Shown: positions 10,933 through 22,460 of the stretch, one piece after another
Numbering within the stretch: position 1 is the first letter of the stretch
How the letters are laid out: every line of letters starts with the position of its first letter
Source of the DNA: Cystobasidiopsis lactophilus
Taxonomy: Eukaryota > Basidiomycota > Agaricostilbomycetes > Agaricostilbales > Chionosphaeraceae
NCBI GenBank assembly: GCA_001599975.1
Contig: BCIO01000002.1
Coordinates: 682,001 to 746,000, forward strand
Reading direction: 5' to 3'
DNA length: 64,000 bases
Position numbers and translations under genes: made by a program
The notes under the pieces: model-generated
What the model was told of the DNA's origin: nothing
Databases searched by the model: none
What the model saw: only the letters and a program-made list of their open reading frames with translations

Positions 10933-11203
10933 CCCGCTGATGTGGTCGCGCAGTCGGTCGTAACGGAAAGGGAAGCGAACGAGCCCAAGGGAACGAGGGG
11001 CCAAGCATTAGAAATCAAGCTGAGCAGCCGGCTTCTCTCTTGTCAGGATCGCGTCTTCCTTTGCAATGTGGACGTGCAGAGGTGCCTCGACGCGTCCAGA
11101 GCGCCTCCCGCCAACCAAACTTTTGGCCACTCATTTATCGCTCGTCCGCGTCCAGCCAACTTGAACAGTTCTCTTCCCGCTTGCTTATACACGGTTTTGG
11201 CGC
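10933..11203. promoter_or_regulatory. Divergent upstream region, acidic paralogue 2 and coiled-coil gene
   Basis: A 271-bp gap between divergent start codons. No clear core-promoter motif noticed. Confidence 0.4.
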
Positions 11204-12589
11204 ATGTACAACAATGCTACCGATTCTAGACGCGTCGAGGTTCTCGAACACAGGCTTCATGAGGCCCACTCCGCCTTGGATGATTTTCGGCTCGCGCATG
11301 AGTCTCAAGTGGAGGCTTTGCAAGGCGACATCAACGCCCTGAAGAAGCTGGCGATCGCTCTAAAAGAAGCGCTTGAAGCAAAAGAAGACGAGTTTCAAGA
11401 GCTCAAAGAGGCCTATGCGGCTTTAACGCTGCCGCATGAAGGTGCTGTGCCGCTCGCCAGCCTCTGGGACGGAAATTCAAGAGGCTGGCTTGCAGGCTCT
11501 GTTGTGGCCAACTCTAGCGATGCTCTAAAGGCGGCGCATGTCGACTTTCATGACTATATCGACCCTCAACCGTCTAGGAGGCCAGCCGTCTCGACCGAGG
11601 AGGAGCGGCTGGCCAGACCGGAAACCGCTCTACAAATACGGGCTCTTGCCATCGAACTGGCAAGCGAGCTTGAAGTAACGCGGCATGCGGCAGCTGTGCG
11701 GGAGCAAGAGCTGCAGGCTCAAATCGCAGACCTCGGGGCACGGCTGGGCAGCTCCGTCAATAAGGCAGTGCGTTTACTCTTCCTCTTTGGGGTCGAAACT
11801 TCGTCTCATCATTACTTCAGATGGACCGACTGGCGCAGACATCAATACCAGAGCTACTGGCATCAGTCGGGCCCAATCATGCAGAGTGAGCTCCTCGGTC
11901 AGCCTTCGCATCTGAGCTTAGTGCCAGCTTGTCCATCAGATCTGACGATTTAGCAGCGACGCTATCGAATCTAAGTACTGAAGTCGAGAGCTTGCAGAAG
12001 CGGGTCGCTCGCCTCCAAACTGAAAAGACCACCATCAGCCGCAAGGCGCCCAATGTGGGTTTTCTCGTGCTTCACACCATTTCAAATCTAATTGTTTTAA
12101 AGGACTCTTCTCTGGTGGATGAGTGCCACGAGTAAGTTGGGCTTCACCACATTTGCCACCTTGGCTCATCAGTCGGCCGAGATTACAGTCTATCAGAACG
12201 CCTAAGAGACGCCTCGCTAGAGACCACCGATTTAAAGGCGGCCTTGCAATCTAGAGAAGAACAGTTGCAAGACGTCGCCAACCGCAGTCAAGCAGCGATT
12301 GCCACCCTCGAGAATGAGGTAGGCTGGCCACCCCTTTCATTTGTATCAAATGCGAGGGCGAAATTGTTCTGCAGATATTGGAGCTGAAACGACAGCTCGA
12401 TGACAAGTCGACCGAGGCGGCCAATACTTCTCACTCGTTGGAGGCCGAGAAGCAGACCAATGCGGATCTCTCAAGTCGGCTCAAGTCCATGGTTTGTTCT
12501 TTCAGCCGTCGCTTTCAGGACGGACGTTTGACATAATTGTTAATGTCCAGGTGGATAATCTAGACAGTGCTCTAGAAGCTGGAAGCTAG
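11204..12589 (+). CDS. Coiled-coil protein, unidentified
   Basis: Starts MYNNATDSRRVEVLEHRL. Inferred exons: 11204 to about 11767, about 11821-11886, about 11940-12054, about 12104-12131, about 12191-12318, about 12375-12491 and 12551-12589, all joined in frame by GT...AG introns. Nearly the whole protein is heptad-like: EVLEHRLHEAHSALDDF, ALAIELASELEVTRHAA, LSNLSTEVESLQKRVARL, LQSREEQLQDVANRSQ and ILELKRQLDDKSTEA. A less helical linker near residues 100-145 contains SLWDGNSRGWLAG. No catalytic or membrane segment is visible. It could be a structural or cytoskeletal adaptor, but nothing ties it to a named family. Its 3' end is 29 bp from that of the convergent VPS9 gene. Confidence 0.7.
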
Positions 12590-12618
12590 CGAATGAAATC
12601 GTCCTCGGGTAATAGGTT

Positions 12619-15600
12619 CTAATTGGACGAAGTGAAGCCTCCTGCGTCCTTGGTCCTCGCTTTGGCCAAGAGCATGGCCAGCCTCTTGTAGTCCTCCAAC
12701 AGAAGCGGCACATCGGCCAGCCGCAGGTCCTCCGGCTTGACCGTCAAGAAGCGCTCGATGGCCGCCGCACCTTCGTCCGTCCCCGGCACCGAGGACTCAG
12801 GGTTGAGGAGGGATAAAGGCCGACGGGGTGGGGAGTTGGAGATGGAGGACGAGCGGGAACGGACGGATCTCGTGGACGGCGAGAAGGAAGGGAACTTGTT
12901 GCGAGCCTTCGAATACCTTTTAGCGCGTAATCATTAATTCTTCCAGGACAAGAAGCACTCACCAGATCTTTGGACTCTGACGGTGGTGGAGTAGGGGAGG
13001 CGAACCGAGTAGTGAGGGAAGCCAACCGGTCCGTGAACGACGGCTTGCTGTCCAACGGCTCCTCCTTCTCCTTGATCGAGTCTTCATCCGAGGTGACAGC
13101 GACCAACTCCTTCTCCGGTGGTGCGCCTGCCTCGCTGGAGTTCCCAAACAGACTCCGACTCCTCGAGCGGATCGATTCGGTCTTTGAAGCGCCACTTGAG
13201 GAAAACAAAGGCGTCCCTGCCCTCCTGAACAGTCCCGCGCCAAACGACTCTTTCGCGGAGTCTTTGGCCAAGTCCGAGTTGCCGGAGCCAGAGAGAACGT
13301 TCCGGACTTCGTCAATCGTCTTCGGCCCGGGAGTGGCCGCTGCTGTTTTGGACAGCAAGACGCCAACGACGCCAGCAACGCCAGAGATGGTGCTTGACAC
13401 ATGGCCGGCCATTTGCCCAGCGATCGAGTCCAGCTCTTGCCGCATCCCCGGCTTGTGCGGTAAGGTTGAGAAAGCAGCCGAGGGCGACGCTTCCCCGGGC
13501 TCCAAGATCTTGCCTGGCGACAAGCCAAGAGCGGCCATGTCCACGTTCAAGAGGAACTCCTGGACGGCCTGCATGTTGGTCAGGCAGTACATGGCCTCGC
13601 CCGTAAAGAGGGATTCGGCCCGGAAGCGGCGGATGAAGGCGAGGTGGGAGGCGAGTTGGTGTGGGTTGCACTGGACCACCGAATAAATCAAGAGAGGTAA
13701 AATGAGATCTGCGGAGGAGGTTTGCCGCGGTTTCTTGGGCGGGTCGAGCGAGGCTTCTTGGAGGTCGGACAAGGCGGGTTGGGAGAGCTTGATGGATGGG
13801 ATGTCCTCTTGGGACGTCAAGTTGGAGTGCAGGCTGGCTTTTGGGGTGGTGGATGGGGAACCCGGAGCCGAAGGTTGGGAGCGAAGGGAGAAGCCGGCGA
13901 GCGATTTGACGTCGTCGGACATTTCGTAGTCCCCGCCACCAGGTCGGACGGGCGGCAAAGTTGGATCGGTCTCCTTCTTCATCGGGATGTCCGGCATGTC
14001 GCTCAACCTATCTGTGAACCACAAGAACGTCCCCAAATCACAATCCGTTCTCGAGAGAGTGATAAGAGAGGGATGAGGCGCACCAACGATCAACTTATGA
14101 GTCTCGACCAGCACCTTCATCTTGCTCTTCGGAGTCCTACACCCTTCGCCCTCCAGTCGCTTCAATTCCACTCCACAAGCCTGGACCAAAGACGAGAGTT
14201 GAGCTTGGATCACTTCCAGCTCTGGGTGGTCCTCCTCGTCTTCGGGGTGCAGGTCGAAGCCGAGGTGCTCGAGGGAGAGGTCGAGTAGGTTTAAGCCGGC
14301 AATGCGAGAGGAAAGGGAGACGTCGTCTGATCTATCGCTGGAAGTCGGGATGGCGAACAACCTGTGCTCTTTCGTCAGTCATCAGGCAGCCCCTTGTGGC
14401 AAGTGCCTAGAGTAGACGAAGGAAACGCACCGGTCATACATCAAGTCGCACACCAGATCCTCCACCTTCTGCACGGCCTCGTCCGCCTCCCCATCCTCCT
14501 CCGCCCCTGAACTCTTGCCCAGCGCGGAGTCCTTGAGCACGCACTCGCGCACGCGGTCGTACATGTCCTGCATGGCCCCCGCCAGCTCCTCGGCGCCTTC
14601 TTTGCCGGGCGGCAGCTCGAAGAAGCGGGTGGAGGACGAGGTCGACTTCCAGTCCGAGTAGGGCGGGAACAGGTTCTTCACCCAGCCCACCGCTTGTGAC
14701 ACACCTGCTTCCCCAAGTCCCCCTATCCCCCCTGTACCCGCGCCCGAGTTCAAAGCCACGGCGGAGGTGGAAGTGGTGGCGGTGGAGGAGGAGGAGAGGG
14801 AGGAGCGGGCGTAGTTCTCCAAAGCCCTCTTGATCCCTCGCCGCTGGTCGCTCGTCTTCAAAGGCTTGTCCGAGATCCAGACTTCCAGCCCCAAGCCCTG
14901 CCCGGCCGAGCTGGTCGTCGGTGGCGCCGAGCTCGGGTCAAAGTAGGAATCCCGATCGGCCGGGGTGGGCGTGAATGGGGTGGTTGCGTTGGGCGGCAAT
15001 GCTTTAGGAGCGGAGGAAGAACCGAATAGGGAGGCCAGGCGGGAAGTCGTCGCGGAGGAAGAGGAAGGCGGTTTGGAGGGGGAGGTTTCTGGGGATTGGG
15101 CCAAGGCGTTCCTAGGCACCGAGAGTTGCTTGAGAGCTGAGAGTTGATATGTGGGCAAGTCGGGGATGGGGTGGGAGTACAAGGGCGGGCCGAAGAGATT
15201 GCTGTTGGCTCCCTCATGGATTACATTCGAGGGACGGAATGAGGGAGGAGGGAGACAAACTCTTGGGTTTGGGCATCTGCAAAGTCGGAATTGGGAGGAA
15301 CATGTACGCAAGACTTGAAAGTCAGCTTGTCTCTGTGCCACATCAATCATGGACATCAGCACCAATGCCAGGTAAGCAGATGAAAGTGAGAATGGTGCGC
15401 ACCCTTGAACGACCCCCCGCAAGCCGGAGAGCGTGACGACCTCCTCCGCCCCATCCTGTGCGTCTTTAAACAGCACCAAGTGGGCGGCCAAGAAGGCGGG
15501 CGACATGCTCTGGCCCGTCGACTCCTTTGGCAACAACAGCCTGACCCCGCCCGCTTCCAGCACGCTGACCAGGCGCTCCCACTCGTCCTTCTCCTTGCCT

Positions 15601-15956
15601 TTGAGGTCTGGCGGCGAGACCAGAGCCAGCAGCAAGGACCAGCCGGCGGATGCGTGGGTGAGGCCGGAAGCCTGGGCGGACGCTTGGAGGGTCTGGAAGG
15701 CGAGCTTGTGGCCTGCTGCATTGGAAGGGGCGAGGGCGAGGGCGGAGGATTGGCTGTGGACTGTGGTGGAAGTGCTGGCTGTGGGCAAAGACTTGGAGGG
15801 CAGCCTGGAGTGGGTGCCACTTTGAGGCGGGCGATGATAGACCGCATAGCCTGGCTGCTCCTCCTGAGCCAATGACAGCGGGTGCTCGGCTGCTGCACTG
15901 CTGAACCCAGTGCTGGACGCTTGCCGAGTAACCGGACGCTGAGCACCGCTACTCAT
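12619..15956 (-). CDS. VPS9-domain protein, probable Rab5-type guanine nucleotide exchange factor
   Basis: Starts MSSGAQRPVTRQASS at 15956; TAG at 12619-12621. Main exons are 15403-15956, about 14435-15282, about 12973-14376 and a last exon from about 12925; the joins CLM..YDR/LFAIP and SKDL/ARNKF are in phase. The VPS9 core spans the second and third exons: KVEDLVCDLMYDRLF, SLSSRIAGLNLLDLSLEHL, then SADLILPLLIYSVVQCNP, HLAFIRRFRAESLFTGEA and YCLTNMQAVQEFL. These match the family's 'DxxxPxLxYVxxxxxP' and 'ExxYxxTNxxxAxxF' motifs. VPS9 domains activate Rab5/Vps21 GTPases on endosomes. The N-terminal 280 residues are Ser/Pro-rich with a structured stretch around AGWSLLLALVSPPDLK; the C-terminal part is Ser-rich. 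Yeast Vps9 is about half this length. The 120-nt intron near 15283-15402 is long for this genome and may hide a small exon. Confidence 0.87.
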
Positions 15957-16017
15957 TCGTCTCGTCGCCGCCGCCGACTCTGACAATTGGTCGATGCAGC
16001 TTGACCCTCGCCGACGA
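15957..16017. promoter_or_regulatory. Very short bidirectional promoter, VPS9 gene and RRP4
   Basis: Only 61 bp separate the two divergent start codons, so 5' leaders must be very short or transcripts must overlap. No TATA box is visible. Confidence 0.55.
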
Positions 16018-17190
16018 ATGACAACAGCTTTGACTTTCAGCTTCGTCGACCCGCTCATCCAGGTTCAGCCGTCCACCTCGCGCACCAGGTGGCTGCCTGT
16101 GAGCGAGGACGTCGACATGCACGACGAAAACCCCATGAAAACTTCGGCCGTCGCTGTCCCCGGCGAAATGGTGGCTGATGCCTCGGATTGGATGAGGTTC
16201 GTCTGCCTTTTCACTTCATACAGCTTTTGCCTGGAGCAGTATGTCGACCATGAAGGTGACGAACAGGGGACACGGCACCTACCTTCAACCTGGCCAAAAC
16301 TCAGTCCTGGCCGGCGTCGCTGGCCGAGTCGAAAGAGTCAACAAGCTGGTCTCTGTCAAGCCTTTGCGAGCGAGGTACAAGCCAGAAGTCGGGGATTTGG
16401 TCGTCGGGCGCATCACTGAGGTTCGTCGCCCTCACTACTTTCAGCTGTCCCCGAGAGAGGCTGACTCACTTCGAGGAACGAACAGGTCCAAGCAAAACGG
16501 TGGAAAGTGGACGTCGGAGCCAGGCTAGAAGCAGTGCTCATGTTGTCCTCTATCAACCTGCCCGGCGGAGTCCAAGTTCGTGTCGTTCCCTCTACCCTAT
16601 AAGCAACTTCCAAAGGTTTTGCTCACGAACGAGGATCACGACAGAGACGCAAGCTCGAATCGGACGAGCTCCAAATGCGCACCTGGTTCCGGGAAGGGGA
16701 CCTGCTCGTGGCCGAAGTCCAGGCCTTCTTTCAAGACGGCTCCATCTCCCTCCACACCCGCTCCCTGTCCTACGGCAAGCTCCGAAACGGCTCTCTCGCC
16801 ACTTTGCAGCCCGGCCTCATACCCAGGCTCAAGACGCACTTCCTAGATCTCAACTCGGGCGTCAAGCTCATCGTCGGCTTGAACGGCCGGATTTGGGTGT
16901 CGAGCGGAGGGGAGAGCGTGGAGCGGACGGACGAGGAGATGTACTCGTCCAAGAACGACACGCTGTCAGAGGACAAAAGGGAGCTCATCGCGCGGGTCAA
17001 GGCGGTGCTTGAGATCCTGGGGGAGGCAGGCGTGGTGTTGACCGAGGGCAGGGTGACGGCTGCTTGGGAGGCGAGTTTGGAAGGTGATGAGGAAGGGGAA
17101 GGGGCGTGGGGGGTCAAGGAGATGATGAGCACAGATGTCAGGAGGGAGGTCGTCCAGAGGGCCATGGCAGCGACGGCTAGCGGGGTTTGA
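16018..17190 (+). CDS. RRP4: Exosome RNA-binding subunit Rrp4
   Basis: Exons 16018-16196, 16240-16420, 16486-16575 and 16645-17190 give 331 aa with consistent phases. [19 protein letters not shown] is the conserved N-terminal Rrp4/Rrp40 segment. [17 protein letters not shown] and [20 protein letters not shown] belong to the S1 domain. [18 protein letters not shown] and [15 protein letters not shown] continue it, and a KH-like region follows around [16 protein letters not shown]. Rrp4 is one of three S1/KH cap proteins of the RNA exosome, acting in 3'-to-5' RNA processing and decay in nucleus and cytoplasm. Length is close to yeast Rrp4 (359 aa). It shares a 61-bp divergent promoter with the VPS9 gene. 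Confidence 0.94.
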
Positions 17191-17585
17191 GGGATGCGCT
17201 CATTGCATTGTGCTCATTGTGCTCATGTTCACTGCTTCAACCGATTGGAGAGGCAGAATGGACATTGAAGAAGGACGAGAACTTGAGACGTCTATGGTGG
17301 TACAAGACAAGAGAGACGCAAAGCCCCTGGGGAGAGTCCTCCCGCCTCTGAAGTTTTGAATGGGCGGCAAGACACAAGGAAAAGGTCCCCATATTCTGAG
17401 AGTGTCCAGGCTTCTGTGAGGCGAATCGGCGCAGAAATCCACTTTGAAGATTGGTAGAAGCAAGATGGGCGGCTCGTTTGTTGGTCACTAGCAAGGCTTG
17501 TAAAGAGTTGGAACCTACTTGGCTGTAGGCGAAGACCCCCACGGATCCTTTTGAGAAAGAATGGGAGCGACAGGGAGGGGAGCGC
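17191..17585. other. Intergenic, convergent 3' ends of RRP4 and the BTB gene
   Basis: About 395 bp with no supported gene. Short frames exist on both strands but lack domain content. It should hold the two 3' untranslated regions. Confidence 0.4.
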
Positions 17586-18706
17586 CTACTTTTTTGGTGC
17601 TTCTTCAACTGGCTGGAAATTCCACCGGAGAGGAAATGGGAGTTATTAGTGATCCATAGAGCGATGGTGTAGTGTACCTCGGGGTGGGCCAAGCTGAGTT
17701 CGGACAACATCTCGGTCATGAAGTTCTTCGCGCTCAGTTGGTTATAATAAGCGGCGAGTGCCTTCAAGCGCAAGTCGTCGTTCTCCAGGTACTGCACGTT
17801 GTGGATCAAGTTGTGCTTCTGAGCGATGAGCGTGTCAGAAACTTACGTGGGCCAAAGCATACATCGATTTGGGCGACGGTGGGATGATTGGCTTCGACAG
17901 GTCCGCAGCCTCGGGTCCGCCGTTCGACTTGATCTTTGAAAAAGTGATTTCGTCGGTGATGAGGTCTGTGTGCAATTAAGAATAGGATAGGACTAAGGCG
18001 CGGTCGAAATCGTTTCTATGAAGAAATGACGAACAGTAGAGCATCGCTTGGAAGGTGGTGTAGCAGCAGGAGCTGTCATGCGAAGGATAAAGGCCTCTTC
18101 TTCACAGAGACAGAGAAATGACTGACCTGAGAGTGAGTGATGAGAAGTCTGAGTTGAGGCTTTCGAGTTTCTTGATGTCCGCATCAGTAATAACTTGACG
18201 CTTGAGGTAGATCATGTCCTTTTCCGAGTCCGAGTCGTAACCTTCATTAGAGGCGACGTCTTCAGGAGTAGAAAGGCCGGTTAAGGATTCGGAAAAGCCA
18301 CTGCTGAACATCGTCGTGAACAATGGAGACGCTTTCTCGAGAATTTCTTTGGTGATCCATAACCGTAAAGGAACGGGGCTGCCCTTGACCGGGAACGAGA
18401 CGCGCGCATTATGCGGAAAGGGCGACAAGAGTCGATCTGTTTCAGAAATCAGGCAGGTCTTTAATTCTGTGGCCCATTGCCCGCACCCATGAAGAAAGTG
18501 GCACCCAGGTCGGTGGGTTTGACAATTTGGCTCGTGAGTGGAGCGAACGGTTCCGGGCGCTCGACTCCAGCAATGCAGACGCACTCTTCCCGTATTTCGT
18601 AGGAAGTAAGCGTGTAGGTATGCTTTTCTTCCACGCCGATCTTGCCATCCAAAAGGGCGACTGCCGCGCTCAAAGTCACGCCATCCCACAAGATACTGCG
18701 AGGCAT
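17586..18706 (-). CDS. BTB/POZ-domain protein
   Basis: The TAG is at 17586-17588 and the last join is HPE/PVEEAPKK. The clear coding parts are MPRSILWDGVTLSAAVALL (18706 down), LTSQIVKPTDLGATFFMG, VPLRLWITKEILEKASPLF, TMFSSGFSES, and a C-terminal exon SPKSMYALAHKHNLIHNVQ with LRLKALAAYYNQLSAKNF. RLWITKEILEKASPLFTTMF is the BTB 'hxxxLxxxSxxFxxMF' core, and a basic/acidic insertion (SDSEKDM) precedes the second half, a layout typical of basidiomycete BTB proteins. BTB proteins often recruit substrates to cullin-3 ligases. An upstream exon beginning MVELTKGCLAAIK at about 18891 is possible; the 5' end is therefore uncertain. Confidence 0.7.
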
Positions 18707-18891
18707 TTTCAGAAGACCGAGGCGCGCAAAGGTCAACGAAAGATCACATTGAAGCTTGACAACAAGCACCCTCGCCGACAGCTGGGGCTGCCGCAGACAG
18801 AACCGCCACCACGGGATTTTGGATCTTCTCACCACGTTTGATAGCAGCAAGGCACCCTTTTGTCAGCTCGACCATGGTTGTTGGAAAAGAA

Positions 18892-19752
18892 CACCTATGA
18901 GGTCTCTGTCACAATTGAAAGTGGCAAATGGGACAGGCAGATTTTGCAGAGAAGCGCGCAAGTGGCTTCGGGAGAAGGCTTCAGAACATATGAAGAGCCA
19001 TTCAAGCAGCTCGTTTGTGCCACAGTCATGTTCAAACAAGCGACGTAAAGTCAGACTTCAACCGACAGAAGCGCAACGTCTGAATGCCACCTTTGCAAGT
19101 TTTAAAGAAGGCGCGCGTCGGTCGATTTGCAGCGTCTTGGCGGCGCATCCTGCAAGCTCAGGCACAAAAGCAGAGCCCAAAAAGCATATAAAGGGAACGG
19201 TAAAGCATCAGGCAGCATGGGACAAAGGATGGCTCTCCCTCTCCAAGAGTCGACCGAGTCGACCTCCACCGCCAATCGCCGTCACCTCGTGACCGATTCG
19301 CCACTTCCAATGGCAGTGCTCTCACTGATCAAGCTGTGAGAATAGTCCCTACAACCGCGAGGCAGCCTCGCAGGATGCAATGCTTTCGCCACCGCGCCCC
19401 ACCAAGTTTCCGGCGGAAATAACAGAACGAGGGCAAGCGAGGAAGCGGAAGAAAATGGGCCATTCTTCTATTACACGGGTGCTGAAACTAAATGCATATG
19501 GAGGTCAGAAAGGCGAAAGAGGTGGAGGACCAGAGGTATAACACGATCCAGCTACTGAAGAGGGTGGCGACCTTGTTGGTCTTGAAGATGAGCGGTATCG
19601 TTATGCTTAGAGTAAAGGGGAGAGTATTGCGAGAGAAGCCAAAAAGAAAAGGCACGACATTAATGGGGGAACCGGAACATGCACAGCTGGCACAGAGGGC
19701 GGAAAGCCGAAAGAAGCACGAAAAGTCGATCAGCGAGGTGGGCGAGCAGGCT
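18892..19752. other. Intergenic, upstream of BTB gene and downstream of velvet gene
   Basis: About 860 bp. Frames on both strands are short and of odd composition. No repeat, RNA gene or domain seen. It probably holds the BTB promoter and the velvet 3' untranslated region. Confidence 0.4.
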
Positions 19753-20688
19753 CTAAGAGAGTGGTGGCAGAGAGATGGAGACGCCCTGGGAGAGTAGGCG
19801 ACGGGTCAGGGCGGTGTTGGCTACGCGCAGTATAGCAAGTCAATGGGCGAGAACAAAAGCAGAAGCAAGAATGAGGTAAAACGCACCCGTCTCGACGCCG
19901 CCGGTGTAATCGTCGAACTCCAGCACTTCAAAGTCGTCAGAGATGACTTCGGCCATGACAGAAGCCTGGTCGATGCTGTTTGAGGGCGGCAAAGAGACAA
20001 AGATCAGCTTCGGCGTCTTGGCGTGGAGACTTGGCCGAGGGGAAACCGCCCGACTCACGCTTGGGTCAGCCTGAAGCGCAAGCAAAAGTCGCCAGCCTCC
20101 CGGACGGAGATGTCGTCGAAGACGAAGTAGGCAATCTCCTGCCCGTCCTCGTCCAGCACCTCCTTGACGTCCGACACGAGCTGTCCCTCCAGCACTTGGA
20201 GCTCGGTGCCGTTGACGTCGATCAGGTCGATCGGGTCCGAGCTGCCGTCGCTCGAGGGCGGCATGAGCGAGGCGATGCAGACAAAGAAGCCCGTGTCGTC
20301 GATGCTACGTGGGAGCAACAAAGTCAGATCTAGCCTTATCTTCCCCATTGAATCATTGCTTACAAGTCTTTGGCGGGGACCTCGTTGTCATCCTCATCGT
20401 ATGCCGTAAGCTTGATGACGATGGCAGGCACGATGGGGATGCGTCCGACCGCATAAGGATCGTCGCCCACGGCCAAAGCGCGATCTGGCTGCTGAACGAT
20501 ATCCATTTCCCAACGCCTGCTCCCCACAAGGCATCAAACATCTCATCTGCATGTTAATAAGGCATGGGACAAGGGGCTCACCGAACTGCGCTAGATCCGG
20601 AGCTGCTCTCCTCTTCGTCCTCGGGCTCGTCAGGCGATAATCGATGACCGCTGCCAGACGCAAAGGGGTTGCGCCCGCTTCTTGCCAT
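19753..20688 (-). CDS. Velvet-domain transcriptional regulator
   Basis: Exons 20582-20688, 20364-20516, 20059-20304, 19887-19975 and 19753-19820 give 220 aa; every phase closes and the stop is TAG. The protein is nearly all velvet domain: RRWEMDIVQQPDRALAVG carries the diagnostic 'EIVQQPxRAR' start, followed by YFVFDDISVREAGDFCLRF, AEVISDDFEVLEFDDYTGG and the closing TALTRRLLSQGVSISLP, equivalent to 'STxLTRxLxxQG'. The short acidic/serine N-terminus (DEPEDEEESSSGSS) precedes it. Velvet proteins are NF-kappaB-like DNA-binding factors that couple development and secondary metabolism in fungi, acting as homo- or heterodimers. The compact size fits VelB/VosA-like rather than VeA-like proteins; the subfamily is not decided. 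It has an unusually long upstream region. Confidence 0.92.
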
Positions 20689-22460
20689 GTCTGGATGGGA
20701 TGGATAGGGTGTAGATGGGAATGTGAAGGCAAGAGATGGATGGACGGTGGCAAACGTTCAGGCGGGGAGTCGGCTCGTTTTATGTAGCTGTGAAGGGCGA
20801 GTTGATAAATTCGCTTTCGGCTCCTCTCTTCTGTTGACGGCCACAACGGCTTCAGATACCTCTAAGTGTCGGGGATCTAGCCCAGCTGTGTTTGTTTAAA
20901 GGTCCGGAGGGATCGGATTGGACGGGAAAGGCGCAGTTGCTGGATAGTCAGCCGCAGGGGAGAGTAAGGGCGACTTCGGAGCGAGATCTGATGACGGTGA
21001 GACCTGCTGCTGGCTTATTTACAGGGAGAAAGGTCCCTTGAGATGGAGGATTGCGAAGGAAAGGCGAAAAGAGCGTCGCAAGAAGGATGGTCGGTGGAAG
21101 GCGAGGAGGGCTTCCAAAAGCACGAGCTAAAAGTGCGCAGAAGAGGACGAGGCCCAGGAGCGAGCGTGGGCAGCGAGGTTGGTCGCGCGGGAACCGTTTA
21201 GGGGCGGGTTTGATGAAGCGAGCAAGGCGTCTGTGCTTTTCTCAATCGAAGCGCACGGACGATGGGCGCATCGACGATGGCGACAGTTGCAAGATTGAGG
21301 TTGGAAAAAGCCTATCGAAGGAGGAGTTGGAGGAGGCGCCTAGGACGAGCGGAAATTTTGAAGAAGGCAGGCGGCGCGCTGGAAAAAATCGATCCTTGAG
21401 CGGCGGACGCAACCGAGGCGTGCCGTGATTTTGCAAGGAAGTGAAGCGATGTCGCACGCGCGGGAAGCGAGGCGACCACGCAGGAGGGTATTCGCAGATC
21501 TCGGACGTCTCTCCGAGCCAAGTCTGGGGTGAGGCGACTTGAAAGCCTCGGCAAATTGGCGAAAAGCTTGTCGCAGCGGCCGAGGAGATGCTGGTAAAGA
21601 ACAGAAGCTGGGCTTGTGTCACTGGTCGTCTCAGTCGAAGAGAGCGATGTCCGCAAGAAGGACAGGCCAAGCAATCCGGCCGGGCTACGGCGTTTCCAGT
21701 GAATCCGAAGGGCAAGCAAACGCACACGACACAAGCTGTGGGTGGGACAAAGGGCTGGCTATGAGTTATATTTCGCAGTGTGCCTGGGCTCGTCCATAAT
21801 GATGACTGCATGAAGCTTGCGCATCCCTCGGAACCGAAAAAAATTGACGAAGCTCGGGCGGAAGGGCGGCCTGCGAGCACCTGCCAGCGCCCCAAGCGCC
21901 CTGCGCTCGGCTGGGCGATTTCGCCGGCGGAAAGGCCAAGCACGCGCAGCTGCCCGCACAAGTGCTTCCTTGGAGTTTATAGCAGGCTGGCGCGGCATCC
22001 AGTGGCGAAACGGCAGATCCAGGGGCAGGCATTACGCATTCAGGGCCGCAAATCTGCAAATTTTTGCCAAACCGGGCGAAACAGGCTAAGGAGAGTTATC
22101 AGGGCATCTTTGATCACCACCGTCTGATGCTCTGCCAAGGATCAGGAAGGTTGGAAGGGCAAGGTGATGATGAGGGGGAGCAGCAAAGGGCCAAATCAGC
22201 GTTTAAGGTTCAAGCATGATCGCCAGCGTCGGCAAGTTTATTATGCACTCGCTCCGACTTGGCTTGTGGTCGAATTAAGGGTTCGGAATGGTGGGCATCG
22301 ATATTTCGAGGCTCGACGGTCGCTCAAAAGACGAACGCAAGGATGAGGAGCGGATGAAAACTTTGAATCATCCCGGAAAAGGGGAAGAACGCTAAAAGCA
22401 TTGGGGTGCCACCCTTGGACTGCTAAACCCTCATCCCTGCGGCTGCAAGACTTCAACCAG
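20689..22460. promoter_or_regulatory. Long (1.8 kb) region upstream of the velvet gene, no gene seen
   Basis: No frame here has recognisable coding content although several reach 100-240 codons on both strands. From about 21040 to 21420 the plus strand is purine-rich (so pyrimidine-rich on the velvet sense strand). The longest frame, 21242-21961 minus, overlaps equally long frames in other phases and looks compositional. A long regulated promoter or leader for the velvet gene is the likeliest content. Confidence 0.4.

Noticed and set aside
12970-13686. 238-codon plus-strand frame opposite the VPS9 gene
   Set aside because: It is the exact antisense of the well-supported VPS9-domain exon and has no domain of its own.
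21242-21961. 239-codon minus-strand frame upstream of the velvet gene
   Set aside because: Equal-length frames overlap in other phases and the translation has no domain; likely a by-product of local composition.
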